A stretch of 64,000 bases of DNA from Frankia sp. RB7 (GTDB lineage Bacteria > Pseudomonadota > Alphaproteobacteria > Rhizobiales > Xanthobacteraceae). Positions 45,381 to 54,700 of this stretch are shown here, piece after piece. The notes beneath the pieces were generated by a model that worked only from the letters and a program-made list of their open reading frames with translations, searched no databases and was not told the DNA's origin. Both the position numbers and the translations under genes were made by a program. The DNA lies in the NCBI GenBank assembly GCA_030403585.1, contig JAUEPE010000033.1, forward strand, positions 1-64,000, given 5' to 3'. Numbering within the stretch: the first letter of the stretch is position 1; each line of letters starts with the position of its first letter.

Positions 45381-46256
45381 ATGACGCAGGCGGTATTGGG
45401 TATCATCGGCGGCTCCGGCATCTACGATTTGCCGGGACTCGAGGGCGCGCACGAAGAGGTGATCAAGAGCCCCTGGGGCGAGCCGTCGGCGCCCGTGCGG
45501 CGCGGCACCATCGCAGGCCTGCCGATCGTGTTCCTGCCGCGCCATGACAAGGGACATCGGCTGTCGCCCTCCGACATCAACTATCGCGCCAATATCGACG
45601 TGCTGAAGCGCGCCGGCGTCACTGACCTGATCTCGCTGTCGGCCTGCGGTTCCTTCAAGGAAGAGATGCCGCCCGGCACCTTCGTTCTCGTCGACCAGTT
45701 CGTCGACCGCACGCACAAGCGCGAGGGCTCGTTCTTTGGCAAGGGCTGCGTTGCGCATGTCTCGATGGCGCATCCCGTCTCGCCGGGGCTGCGCATCCAT
45801 CTGGCTGCGGCGGCCGGGGCCGAGGGTATCGCGATCGCGCGCGGCGGCACCTATGTCTGCATGGAGGGGCCGCAATTCTCCACCTATGCGGAAAGCATGA
45901 CCTACAAGACGCTGGGCTACTCCGTGATCGGCATGACCAATATGCCCGAAGCAAAACTCGCCCGTGAGGCCGAGATCTGCTACGCGACGGTTGCGATGGT
46001 GACGGATTTCGATTGCTGGCATCCCGATCACGACGCCGTCACCGTGCAGGACATCATCCGCGTGCTGACCACAAACGCCGACAAGGCGAAGTCGCTGGTG
46101 GCCCGGCTGGCAAATGATTTCCCGCGCGAGCACGAGCCATGCCCGATCGGTTCGGACCGTGCGCTCGACACCGCACTGATCACGGCGCCCGAGGCGCGCG
46201 ATCCCGAGCTTCTGAAGAAGCTCGATGCGGTGGCCGGGCGCATCCTGCGCGGTTGA
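45381..46256 (+). CDS. mtnP: S-methyl-5'-thioadenosine phosphorylase
   Basis: MtnP splits methylthioadenosine (MTA) with phosphate to adenine and methylthioribose-1-phosphate. The 291-residue enzyme has IIGGSGIYDLPGLE, PRHDKGHRLSPSDINYRANI, the purine-site segment MEGPQFSTYAES and NMPEAKLAREAEICYATVAMVTDFDCWH, the MTAP signature with the DFDCW specificity loop. It begins an operon with mtnA 18 bases later. The later methionine salvage genes are not present in the window, so the fate of the product is open. Confidence 0.96.
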   Translation: MTQAVLGIIGGSGIYDLPGLEGAHEEVIKSPWGEPSAPVRRGTIAGLPIVFLPRHDKGHRLSPSDINYRANIDVLKRAGVTDLISLSACGSFKEEMPPGTFVLVDQFVDRTHKREGSFFGKGCVAHVSMAHPVSPGLRIHLAAAAGAEGIAIARGGTYVCMEGPQFSTYAESMTYKTLGYSVIGMTNMPEAKLAREAEICYATVAMVTDFDCWHPDHDAVTVQDIIRVLTTNADKAKSLVARLANDFPREHEPCPIGSDRALDTALITAPEARDPELLKKLDAVAGRILRG

Positions 46257-46274
46257 GACGAAAGGCAGAATGCC

Positions 46275-47384
46275 ATGAAGGTCGACGGCAAACATTTCCG
46301 CAGCATCTGGCGCGAGCGCGACGGCTGGTCGATCGGCGCGATCGACCAGCGCAGGCTGCCGCATGAATTCATCGTTGCAAAGCTGACCTCGTGCGAAGAC
46401 GCGGCAGTTGCGATCCGCGACATGCTGGTGCGTGGCGCGCCGCTGATCGGCGCGACGGCGGCTTACGGCATGGCACTCGCAATGCGCGAGGATGCGTCCG
46501 ACACGGGCCTGAAGCGCGCCTATCAGACGCTCGTCGTGGCGCGGCCGACCGCGATCAATCTGAAATGGGCGCTGGACGAGATGCGCGCGACGCTCGCGCC
46601 GATCGATCCGGTTGAACGTGCGGAAGCAGCCTATGCCCGCGCGGACGAGATCGTCGAGCAGGACGTCGAGATCAACCGCGGCATCGCTGCCAACGGTCTT
46701 GCGCTGATCGAGGCGATTGTCGCGAAGAAGAAGCCGGGAGAGACGGTCAACGTGCTGACCCATTGCAACGCCGGCTGGCTCGCCACCGTCGACTGGGGTA
46801 CCGCGACCGCGCCGATCTATCTCGCGCATGAGCGCGGTATCAAGATTCATGTCTGGGTCGACGAGACCCGGCCGCGCAATCAAGGCGCTTCGCTCACCGC
46901 CTGGGAGCTCGGTCATCACGGCGTCCGGCACACCGTCATTCCCGACAACACCGGGGGGCATCTGATGCAGCATGGCATGGTCGATCTCGCCATCGTTGGC
47001 ACCGACCGCGTCGCTGCCAATGGCGATGTCTGCAACAAGATCGGTACCTATCTGAAGGCGCTCGCCGCGCATGACAACAACGTGCCGTTCTACGTCGCGC
47101 TGCCGTCGCCGACGATCGATTTCGCCGTCGACGACGGCATCCGCGACATTCCGATCGAGCAGCGCAGCGGCACGGAGGTCACTGACATGACCGGCCGCAC
47201 GGCTGATGGAAGGCTCGAAACCGTGCGCATCGTGCCGGAGGGTTCGCCGGTCGCAAACTACGCCTTCGACGTGACGCCGGCGCGCCTCGTGACCGGCCTC
47301 ATCACCGAGCGCGGCGTACTGAAGCCGGACCGCGCCTCGCTCGCGGCTGCGTTTCCGGAACGGATGGCGGCTGCAGCGGAGTAG
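46275..47384 (+). CDS. mtnA: S-methyl-5-thioribose-1-phosphate isomerase
   Basis: MtnA isomerises methylthioribose-1-phosphate to methylthioribulose-1-phosphate. The 369-residue protein belongs to the eIF2B-related fold and keeps the catalytic pair C164 (LTHCNAGWLA) and D244 (VGTDRVAANGD), with RGAPLIGATAAYGMA in the substrate pocket. It follows mtnP by 18 bases with AAGGCAG before the start, forming a two-gene unit. Neither dehydratase MtnB nor a class II aldolase is nearby, so whether methionine salvage or an aldolase shunt follows cannot be told. Confidence 0.96.
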   Translation: MKVDGKHFRSIWRERDGWSIGAIDQRRLPHEFIVAKLTSCEDAAVAIRDMLVRGAPLIGATAAYGMALAMREDASDTGLKRAYQTLVVARPTAINLKWALDEMRATLAPIDPVERAEAAYARADEIVEQDVEINRGIAANGLALIEAIVAKKKPGETVNVLTHCNAGWLATVDWGTATAPIYLAHERGIKIHVWVDETRPRNQGASLTAWELGHHGVRHTVIPDNTGGHLMQHGMVDLAIVGTDRVAANGDVCNKIGTYLKALAAHDNNVPFYVALPSPTIDFAVDDGIRDIPIEQRSGTEVTDMTGRTADGRLETVRIVPEGSPVANYAFDVTPARLVTGLITERGVLKPDRASLAAAFPERMAAAAE

Positions 47385-47411
47385 GAGGCTAGGTGAGATC
47401 GCTCCCACGCC

Positions 47412-47496
47412 GTCATTGCGAGCGTAGCGAAGCAATCCAGACTCCTTCCGTGGAAAGATTCTGGATTGCTTCGTCGCTGCGCTCCTCGCAATGACG
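47412..47496. repeat. Dispersed TCATTGCGAG palindromic repeat, intact reference copy
   Basis: An 85-base copy runs from GTCATTGCGAGCGTAGCGAA through AGCAATCCAGACT...ATTCTGGATTGCTTCG to GCTGCGCTCCTCGCAATGAC. It lies between convergent mtnA and the HAD gene. It is a good reference for the interrupted copy at 17582. Confidence 0.85.
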
Positions 47497-47502
47497 AATT
47501 GA

Positions 47503-48138
47503 CTATCCCAGCTTCAAACCCGTCGCCGCCTCAAGCTCGGCGATTGCCTGCGCGCCGCTGGCGACCTTGATCGTGGTCATGCCCATCTCGCGCGCGGGCT
47601 TCAAATTGACGCCGAGGTCGTCGAGATAAACGCAGTTCTTCGGATCGACCTTCAGCGTCTCGACCATCAACTTGTAAATGCGCGGGTCCGGCTTGCGCAG
47701 GCCGATCTTGGCGGATTCGATGACGTGGTCGAACAGCACCATGACCTCGGCGACATAGAGCGAGCGCCCGGTCATGCTACCGATGGCGTTGGCCGGCAGG
47801 TTATTGGTGATGCAACCGGTCTTGAATTGTGCCTTGATGCGCTTCAGGGCCTCGACCATCTCGGGGCGCAGATCGCCCTGAAGCAGCGGCAGCACCTCGC
47901 GGCCGCGCACTTCGGCGCCGAGCGCGCGCGATTCCTCCGCGAACAAATGATCGAACGTGTCGACATCGACCTCGGCGCGCTCGAACTTGGCCCAGGCGTT
48001 TTCCAAATGATTGGCGGCGTTGGTGCGCCGGATGATGTCGACGGGCAGGCCGCGCTCGGTCTCGAATCGCGAAAACGCCTCGAACGGCGAGCTCGTCAAC
48101 ACGCCGCCAAAATCAAAGATCACAGCCTCGATCGCCAC
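47503..48138 (-). CDS. HAD-superfamily hydrolase
   Basis: The 211-residue protein has the haloacid dehalogenase core: motif I DFGGVL (EAVIFDFGGVLTSSPF), motif II TNN (CITNNLPANA), motif III lysine in SAKIGLRKPDP, and motif IV DDLGVNLKPAREMGM. The first catalytic aspartate is replaced as FDFGG keeps D at 9 and 11-type spacing loosely (FDFGGVL rather than DxD), which is the DxG variant of epoxide-hydrolase N-domain-like phosphatases. It is a phosphatase or dehalogenase of unknown substrate. It is convergent with mtnA; a role in methylthioribose salvage is unproven. Confidence 0.8.
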   Translation of the reverse strand: MAIEAVIFDFGGVLTSSPFEAFSRFETERGLPVDIIRRTNAANHLENAWAKFERAEVDVDTFDHLFAEESRALGAEVRGREVLPLLQGDLRPEMVEALKRIKAQFKTGCITNNLPANAIGSMTGRSLYVAEVMVLFDHVIESAKIGLRKPDPRIYKLMVETLKVDPKNCVYLDDLGVNLKPAREMGMTTIKVASGAQAIAELEAATGLKLG

Positions 48139-48223
48139 TATCCTGCCCTCGTCAATTCCTTTCGAAGAGGGCTAGCATGCGCTATCGGCAAGGACCAGTC
48201 CTGCCGACGCCAGAGCGTATTCC

Positions 48224-48982
48224 ATGAAGAAGCTTGCCACTCTCACCGTAGCCGCGCTGCTGCTCGCGACGCCCGCTGATGCCATCGTCGGCGGCAGCAC
48301 GCCGCAGACCGATGGCGTCGCGCGCACGGTCGTCACCATCGTGGGCTCGCGCGGCAATTTCTGCACGGGTAGTCTGATTGCGCCGAAGCTAGTGCTCACA
48401 GTCGCGCACTGCGTACAGCCCGGCGCCGACTACAAGATCGTCGATCGTGGCCCCGACGGCGCGCCGCAGTTGCTGAATGTGCGCACTATCGCGATCCATC
48501 CCAGCTTCAACATGCAGGCGATGCAGGCGCATCGCGCCACTGCTGACGTGGCATTGCTGCAACTGGAAATTCCACTCAAGGGAAAATCGACGGTGCCGGT
48601 CGGTATGCCCAATATTCCAATCCGGGTTGGCAGCCGCTTCACCATTGCCGGTATCGGGGTCACCGTGCGCGGCGATGGCAAGAGCGGTGGTACGACGCGC
48701 GTTGCCAGTCTCGCTGCCACCGGCCAGCCCGGCACGTTCCAAATCCGCCTGGTCGATCCCGTAACCAACGGTGTTCGCGACGGAATCGGCGCCTGCACAG
48801 GCGATTCCGGCGGCCCCGTGTTCGAGGACAAGCCCAATGGCGCGGTGCTCGTCGGCGTCATCAGCTGGTCGACGGGGCCAAATGGTGCCGCCGGCTGCGG
48901 CGGATTGACGGGGGTCACGCCGCTGACGCTCTATCGCGACTGGATCTTGCAGACCGCGCGGAGCTGGGGCGCGGCGTTGTAG
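48224..48982 (+). CDS. Secreted trypsin-like serine protease (S1)
   Basis: The 252-residue protein has a signal peptide (KKLATLTVAALLLATPADA) and then directly IVGGS, the mature N-terminus expected after activation cleavage in trypsin-type enzymes. The catalytic triad is complete: H62 (TVAHC), D108 (ATADVALLQL) and S195 (TGDSGGPVF). Cysteines at 47/63 and around the active site may form disulfides. Because IVGGS follows the signal sequence immediately, removal of the signal peptide alone could give the active form. It is a single gene in a non-operonic setting; bacterial S1 proteases like this are often extracellular. Confidence 0.92.
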   Translation: MKKLATLTVAALLLATPADAIVGGSTPQTDGVARTVVTIVGSRGNFCTGSLIAPKLVLTVAHCVQPGADYKIVDRGPDGAPQLLNVRTIAIHPSFNMQAMQAHRATADVALLQLEIPLKGKSTVPVGMPNIPIRVGSRFTIAGIGVTVRGDGKSGGTTRVASLAATGQPGTFQIRLVDPVTNGVRDGIGACTGDSGGPVFEDKPNGAVLVGVISWSTGPNGAAGCGGLTGVTPLTLYRDWILQTARSWGAAL

Positions 48983-49103
48983 TTTGATCGCGACTTGATC
49001 TATGTCATTTTGCAGAGGAAGCGCGGTTGGCAACCATGCCCATCGCGGAGGAAACGCGTCGCCCACCAAGGGTGGCCTGAAAAGACAAGGCATAGAAGCA
49101 ACA

Positions 49104-50606
49104 ATGAATGTCGCTGTTCGCAGTCACGCCACGGCCAAGCAGGCTTCGGAACATTTCGACGTGTTGATCGTCGGCGCCGGCATCTCCGGCATCGGCAGCG
49201 CCTATCACGTCACCAAGCAGCTTCCGGGTACGAGCTATGTCATCCTGGAGACGCAGGCGACGTTCGGCGGCACCTGGACCACGCATCGCTATCCCGGCAT
49301 ACGTTCGGACAGCGATCTCCACACCTTCGGCTATAGCTTCAAGCCCTGGGTCGGGCCGCCGATCGCGTCCGCCGAGGAAATTCTCGCCTACATGAAAGAG
49401 GTGATCGACGACAACGATATCGCCCGCCACATCCGCTACAAGCACAAGATCAATTCGGCCAACTGGTCGAGCGAGCGGAATCTCTGGACCATCGAGGCGG
49501 TCACGACCGATACCGGCGAGGCCAAGACCTTCACCGCGAACTTCCTCTGGATGTGCCAGGGCTATTATCGCCATTCGGAAGGCTACACACCGGAATGGAA
49601 GGGCACCGATCGCTTCAAGGGCCGCATCGTTCATCCTCAGACCTGGCCGGATGACATCGATCTCAGGGACAAGAAGGTCGTCGTGATCGGCTCGGGTGCG
49701 ACGGCGGCGACGCTGGTGCCGAACATCGCGGATACATGCGCGCATGTCACCATGCTGCAGCGCTCGCCGACCTATTTTCGCCTCGGCCGCAATGCCATCG
49801 AGATCGCGGAGGAATTGCGTCGGCTCCAGGTCGACGAAGCGTGGATCCACGAGATCGTTCGCCGCAAGATTCTGTTCGAGCAGGATGCGTTCACAAAGCT
49901 CTGCCTGTCAAAGCCGGAGCAGGTGAAGAAGGAACTGATCGGCCAGATCAGCGCGGTGCTCGGCGCGGACTACGACGTCGAAACGCATTTCACGCCGAGC
50001 TATCGCCCGTGGCGGCAGCGTATCGCTTTCGTGCCAGATGCCGATCTGTTCAAGGGCATCGCCAGCGGCAAGGCCTCGGTCGTCACCGACGAGATCGAAT
50101 GCTTCGTCGAGAACGGCATCCAGCTCAAATCCGGCAAGCTTTTAGAGGCCGACGTCATCGTCACCGCGACCGGCTTCAATCTAGCCGCGCTCGGCGACAT
50201 CGCCTTCGAGATCGACGGCAAGCCGCTCGCCTTCGGTGACACTGTGACCTATCGCGGCATGATGTTCACCGGCGTGCCGAACATGGTCTGGGTGTTCGGC
50301 TATTTCCGTGCGAGCTGGACGTTGCGCGTGGATCTCGTTGCGGACTTTGTCTGCCGGCTGCTCGGACACATGAAGGCGAAGGGCAACAAGAAGGTCGAGG
50401 TGAACTTGCGCGCCGAAGACCACAACATGCCGATCCTGCCCTGGATCGATCCGGAGAATTTCAATCCCGGCTACATCATGCGCGACATGAACCTGCTGCC
50501 CAAGCGCGGCGACAAGCCGGAATGGCAGCACAGCCAGGATTACTGGACCGAGAAGGATGAGATCCCGAAGACGGATCTGGATGACAAGGCGTTTGTGTAC
50601 GGGTGA
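49104..50606 (+). CDS. FAD-dependent Baeyer-Villiger/flavin-containing monooxygenase
   Basis: The 500-residue enzyme has an N-terminal FAD Rossmann motif (LIVGAGISGIGSAYHV), the second NADPH Rossmann motif (VVVIGSGATAATLVPNIA) and the fingerprint FKGRIVHPQTWP between them, which fits FxGxxxHxxxW of Baeyer-Villiger and N-hydroxylating flavin monooxygenases. It inserts one oxygen from O2 into ketones or oxidises heteroatoms; substrate unknown. ATG 49104 starts MNVAVRSHATAKQASEHFDV; an in-frame ATG at 49002 is less likely. It stands alone, followed by dispersed repeats. Confidence 0.9.
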   Translation: MNVAVRSHATAKQASEHFDVLIVGAGISGIGSAYHVTKQLPGTSYVILETQATFGGTWTTHRYPGIRSDSDLHTFGYSFKPWVGPPIASAEEILAYMKEVIDDNDIARHIRYKHKINSANWSSERNLWTIEAVTTDTGEAKTFTANFLWMCQGYYRHSEGYTPEWKGTDRFKGRIVHPQTWPDDIDLRDKKVVVIGSGATAATLVPNIADTCAHVTMLQRSPTYFRLGRNAIEIAEELRRLQVDEAWIHEIVRRKILFEQDAFTKLCLSKPEQVKKELIGQISAVLGADYDVETHFTPSYRPWRQRIAFVPDADLFKGIASGKASVVTDEIECFVENGIQLKSGKLLEADVIVTATGFNLAALGDIAFEIDGKPLAFGDTVTYRGMMFTGVPNMVWVFGYFRASWTLRVDLVADFVCRLLGHMKAKGNKKVEVNLRAEDHNMPILPWIDPENFNPGYIMRDMNLLPKRGDKPEWQHSQDYWTEKDEIPKTDLDDKAFVYG

Positions 50607-50651
50607 GGGGACGTCTCGTATGGGGCGATTGCGCTTTCTACGCGCTCCACT

Positions 50652-50782
50652 GTCGTCCCGGGGCGCGTAGCGAACCCGGGACTCATACTCCCAGGCAGTG
50701 GTTATAGGGCGAGCCGATAACTCGCTTCGCCAAATTACTTCCTGTGGTCCCGGATCGGCGCTTCGCTTGTCCGGGACGACAC
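50652..50782. repeat. Two GTCGTCCCGG-family palindromes
   Basis: GTCGTCCCGGGGCGCG...ACCCGGGACT at the left and GGTCCCGGATCGGCGCTTCG...TGTCCGGGACGACA at 50745-50782 are two related elements of the family at 6514. They fill the 219-base gap between the monooxygenase 3' end and the response-regulator 3' end, convergent genes. Confidence 0.75.
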
Positions 50783-50825
50783 TGTTTGTTGGGCGGGTGG
50801 GCGTCTCAAATCATCCGCAGTGCGC

Positions 50826-51746
50826 TCACGAATTCCTTCGCGTCGCATTCGTGGCAATCGCCGCCGCGGCCGTCCGGTTCTCCACACCTAGCTTGGCGTA
50901 GATCTGCTCCAGATGCTTGTCGACGGTGCGCGGGCTCAACCCCAGAATCTGTGCGATGTCGCGATTGGTCTTGCCCTTGCTGAGCCAGGCCAGCACCTCG
51001 CCCTCGCGGATGGTGAGGCCGAGTTCGCTGGTGAACTCCGGCGGCAGCGCGGTGCCGGATTCCTTGGAGAGCCGCAGCAGGAACTCGTTGGGCGCGGTTT
51101 CGCCCATGTAATAGAAGCGAAGCTGCGGATTGTCGGGTAGGGAAGCGGCCTGTGACTTCGCGCTGCCCTTGCTCTTCGTTTGCTCCAGCCATTGCAGCAG
51201 CGATGGCGGCAGGACGAAGTCGTCAGCCTGTGGGCCATGATGATCGGCCAACAGCTTCTGCGCCTGCGGCGTTGCCCAGAGGATGTGACCCTGGCGGTTG
51301 ACCGCGAACAGGAAGCGTCCCGACACGTCGAGCGCGGTGCGCGCGCTCTGGGTCAGCCGCGCGTTGCCGAGATGGACGCGGATGCGCGCCAGCATCTCCT
51401 CGATCACAATCGGTTTTGTCACATAGTCGACGCCGCCGGCTTCCAGCCCGCGCACGATGTGCTCGGTTTCGGCGAGGCCTGTCATGAAGATGACGGGGAC
51501 ATTGGCCAGGCCCGCGTCGCGCTTGAGCCGCCGGCAGGTCTCGAAGCCGTCGATGCCGGGCATCACGGCATCGAGCAGCACGATGTCGGGTGTGATCTGA
51601 TCGACGATGCGCATCGCGGCCGCGCCGTCCATCGCCACCATCACGGTCATGCCTGCGCCGTCGAGCGCGTCGGTGAGCAGCCGCAGCGTTTCAGGGGAGT
51701 CGTCGACCACGAGCACGACGTCGCGTTTTTTCGTCTCAATGCTCAT
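50826..51746 (-). CDS. LuxR-type response regulator of the amide-utilisation island
   Basis: The roughly 306-residue protein has an N-terminal receiver (VLVVDDSPETLRLL; phospho-acceptor in IVLLDAVMPGIDG; switch residues MTG and KP in YVTKPI), a middle PAS-like linker (GRFLFAVNRQGHILWATPQAQKLL) and a C-terminal LuxR/GerE helix-turn-helix (LTIREGEVLAWLSKGKTNRDIAQILGLSPRTVDKHLEQIYAKLGV). Its start overlaps the end of the hybrid kinase gene by about ten bases (ATG 51746 or 51752), so the pair is translationally coupled. It is the expected transcription factor for the divergent transporter operon. Confidence 0.92.
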   Translation of the reverse strand: MSIETKKRDVVLVVDDSPETLRLLTDALDGAGMTVMVAMDGAAAMRIVDQITPDIVLLDAVMPGIDGFETCRRLKRDAGLANVPVIFMTGLAETEHIVRGLEAGGVDYVTKPIVIEEMLARIRVHLGNARLTQSARTALDVSGRFLFAVNRQGHILWATPQAQKLLADHHGPQADDFVLPPSLLQWLEQTKSKGSAKSQAASLPDNPQLRFYYMGETAPNEFLLRLSKESGTALPPEFTSELGLTIREGEVLAWLSKGKTNRDIAQILGLSPRTVDKHLEQIYAKLGVENRTAAAAIATNATRRNS

Positions 51747-54700
51747 AAGCATGCAGTGTTTTCAATGTTGTCATGTACTGGTCGAGATCGAAGCGATCGA
51801 CCAGAGATCGCATCTCGGCGACGAAGTCGGCATGCTCCGGATGCTCGCTGCCGATCTCTTCGAGCTTTAGCTGGATGGCCTTGACGTAGCCGATCTGGCC
51901 GAGCCCGATCAGCGCCTCGATGTGCCTGACCGGCGGCCGCGAGCCGCTGTCCGGCCGCCACAGCGGCACGACGATTTCGTCGGAGCCGTACTGCCATTCG
52001 ATCTTGAGCAGCTGGCGAATGGTTTCGAGCAGCCGGGGGATGTCGATCGGCTTCATCAGATAGCCGTCGTGGAAGGGCTGTGCGAGCGGTGCGCCGTGCG
52101 CCTCGAGCGCGCTCGCCGACACCATCAGGATGCGGGCCTGGTGATGGCCGTCGGCGCGCAGCTGTTCCGCCACGGTCCAGCCGTCCATGCCCGGCATCGA
52201 GATGTCGAGCAGGAACAGATCGGGCCGGCAATGCTGTGCCAGCGCAAGACAGCCAGGGCCATCGGCGGCACTGAGCAGGATAAAGCCGAGCGGCGTCAGC
52301 ACTTCGCGCAAGAGGTCGCGATGCACGGGATCGTCGTCGGTGATGAGAATGGTCTTGCGCGCGCCGTGATAGCCGGAGACCGGTGCCTCCACCGGCGCGA
52401 TGCGCCTGGGGTTGCTGACCTCCGATAGCAGCATCTTCACCTTGAAGGTGCTACCGCGTCCAACGGTGCTGGCAACCTTGATATCGCCGCCCATCACGCC
52501 GGCCAGCAACCGGCTGATGGTGAGCCCCAGTCCAGTGCCCGTCTGCGGTTGCGAAACTCCAAGCGCCCCGCGCTCGAACGGTGCAAAAATGCGTTCCAGA
52601 TCGCTGCCCTGGATGCCGGGGCCGGTATCGGTCACCTCGAACTCGGCGACGGGACTGCGGTAGTGCACGATGAACTGCACGCTGCCGGTCTGGGTGAATT
52701 TGATGGCGTTGGAGAGGAGGTTGATCAGCACCTGGCGCAGCCGCTTCTCATCGGCATAGACAACCGTCGGCAATGTCGCCGGTCGCCTGAACACGAAGTC
52801 GATGCCCTTGGCGCCGGCCTGCAGGCGAAACATGCCGACGAGTTGCTCGAGGAACTCGCTCAGATGGACCTCGTCGCGGGAGAGGTAAAGCCGCCCCGCC
52901 TCGATCTTGGAAATGTCCAAAATGCCGTCGATCAGGCCGGAGAGATGATCGGCGCTGCGGCGGACGACGCGGACCTGGTCGCGCGGCTTGGTGTTGAGTG
53001 TCGAATCCTGCTCCAGCAGCTGCGCGTAGCCGCTGATCGCGTTCAGCGGCGAGCGCAGCTCATGGCTCAGCCCCACCACGTAGCGGCTCTTGGCGAGGTT
53101 CGCGGACTCGGCGACCTCCTTGGCACGCTGCAACTCGGCATCGGTGCGCTTGTGCGCATCGATCTCCTGGATCAGCAGCGTGGTCTGCCGCCGCGTCTCG
53201 GCCTCCGCGGCGCGGCGGCTCTGCTGCGCCAGCACGAACAGCCATGCGACCACGCCGATGATGATACTGAGCGAGAAGAACACCTTCCACAGCACATTGG
53301 AGACGAGCGAGTTCTCGCCATGCACGCTCGCCGAGGTCTGCAGAAAGATCAGCCCGAGCACCAATGCGACAAGGCCGGCGGAGACCACGAAAACGCCGAT
53401 ATAGTGGCCGAACTGGGAGTTGATGCGCTGATAGATCGGCTGCGGCAGGATCCTGCCGAGTGTCTCCGAGAATTGCGTTTGGATCCGCGCGTGCGGCTTG
53501 CAGAGATCGTGACAGCGGGCGTCCAGCGAGCAGCACAGGGAGCAGATCGGCCCCGCATAAGCGGGGCAGGAGGCCATGTCCTCTGGTTCGAACGAGTGCT
53601 CGCAGATGCAGCACTGGATCGCTTCGATGTTCTGCCAGCTCCGCTTCGGCTTGCGTGCGATGTAGTATTTGCCGTCGGTGGCCCAGGCAATCAGCGGGGC
53701 CACGATGAAGGCAACCGCCAGCGCAATGAAGGCCGACAATGCCTTCGCGGTCGGCCCGAACAGGCCGTAAAAGGCACTGATCGACACGATGATCGCGAGC
53801 GTCATGGCGCCGACGCCAACCGGGTTGATGTCGTAGAGATGTGCGCGCTTGAACTCCATCTGCGGCGGACGGAGTCCGAGTGGCTTGTTGATGACCAGAT
53901 CGGATACCAGCGCGCCGACCCAGGCGATCGCGACGTTGGAGTAGAGCGCGAGCGTCTGCTCCAGCGCCTTGTAGACGCCGATCTCCATCAGCAGCAGCGC
54001 CACCATCACGTTGAACACCAGCCAGACCACGCGTCCGGGATGGCTGTGCGTCAGGCGCGAGAAGAAATTCGACCAGGCGATCGAGCCGGCATAGGCGTTG
54101 GTGACGTTGATCTTGATCTGCGACAGCACCACGAAGAAGCCGGTTAGCGCCAACGCGAGGTCCGGGTCCGACAGCACGTAGCGAAAGGCCACGAGATACA
54201 TATGTGCCGGCTCGGCCGCCTCTTCGGGCGGCACGCCGTGGCTCAACGCGAAGAAGGCGAGGAACGAGCCGGCCAGCAGTTTCAGTGCGCCGAGCACGAT
54301 CCAGCCCGGCCCCGCGCTCATCAGCGCAATCCACCACGACCTCCTGGAGGTGCGGCGGTCGCGCGGTAGAAATCGCAGGAAGTCGACCTGCTCGCCGATC
54401 TGCGCCACCAGCGAGAACACCACGGAGGATGCGACGCCGAACAGCAACAGATCGAAATGGCCGCCAAGGTCGCCGTGCTCGCCGGCGAATTTGTGCCATT
54501 CCGTGAAGGAGTGCGGGCTGGCCCACGCGATCGCGGCAAAGGGCAGGATGTGCAGAACGACCCAGAGCGGCTGTGTCCAGAGCTGGAAGCGGCTGATCAG
54601 CGTGATGCCGTAGGTCACCAGAGGGATGATTGCGACCGCGCTGATGAGGTAGCCGATCGGGCGGGGGATGCCGAGGCACATCTCCAGCGCGGTCGCCAGG

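Noticed and set aside
44976..47435. Long minus-strand open frame (819 codons) over the carrier protein, mtnP and mtnA
   Set aside because: It covers three well-supported plus-strand genes with motifs and ribosome-binding sites; the composition is that of a codon-mirror frame.
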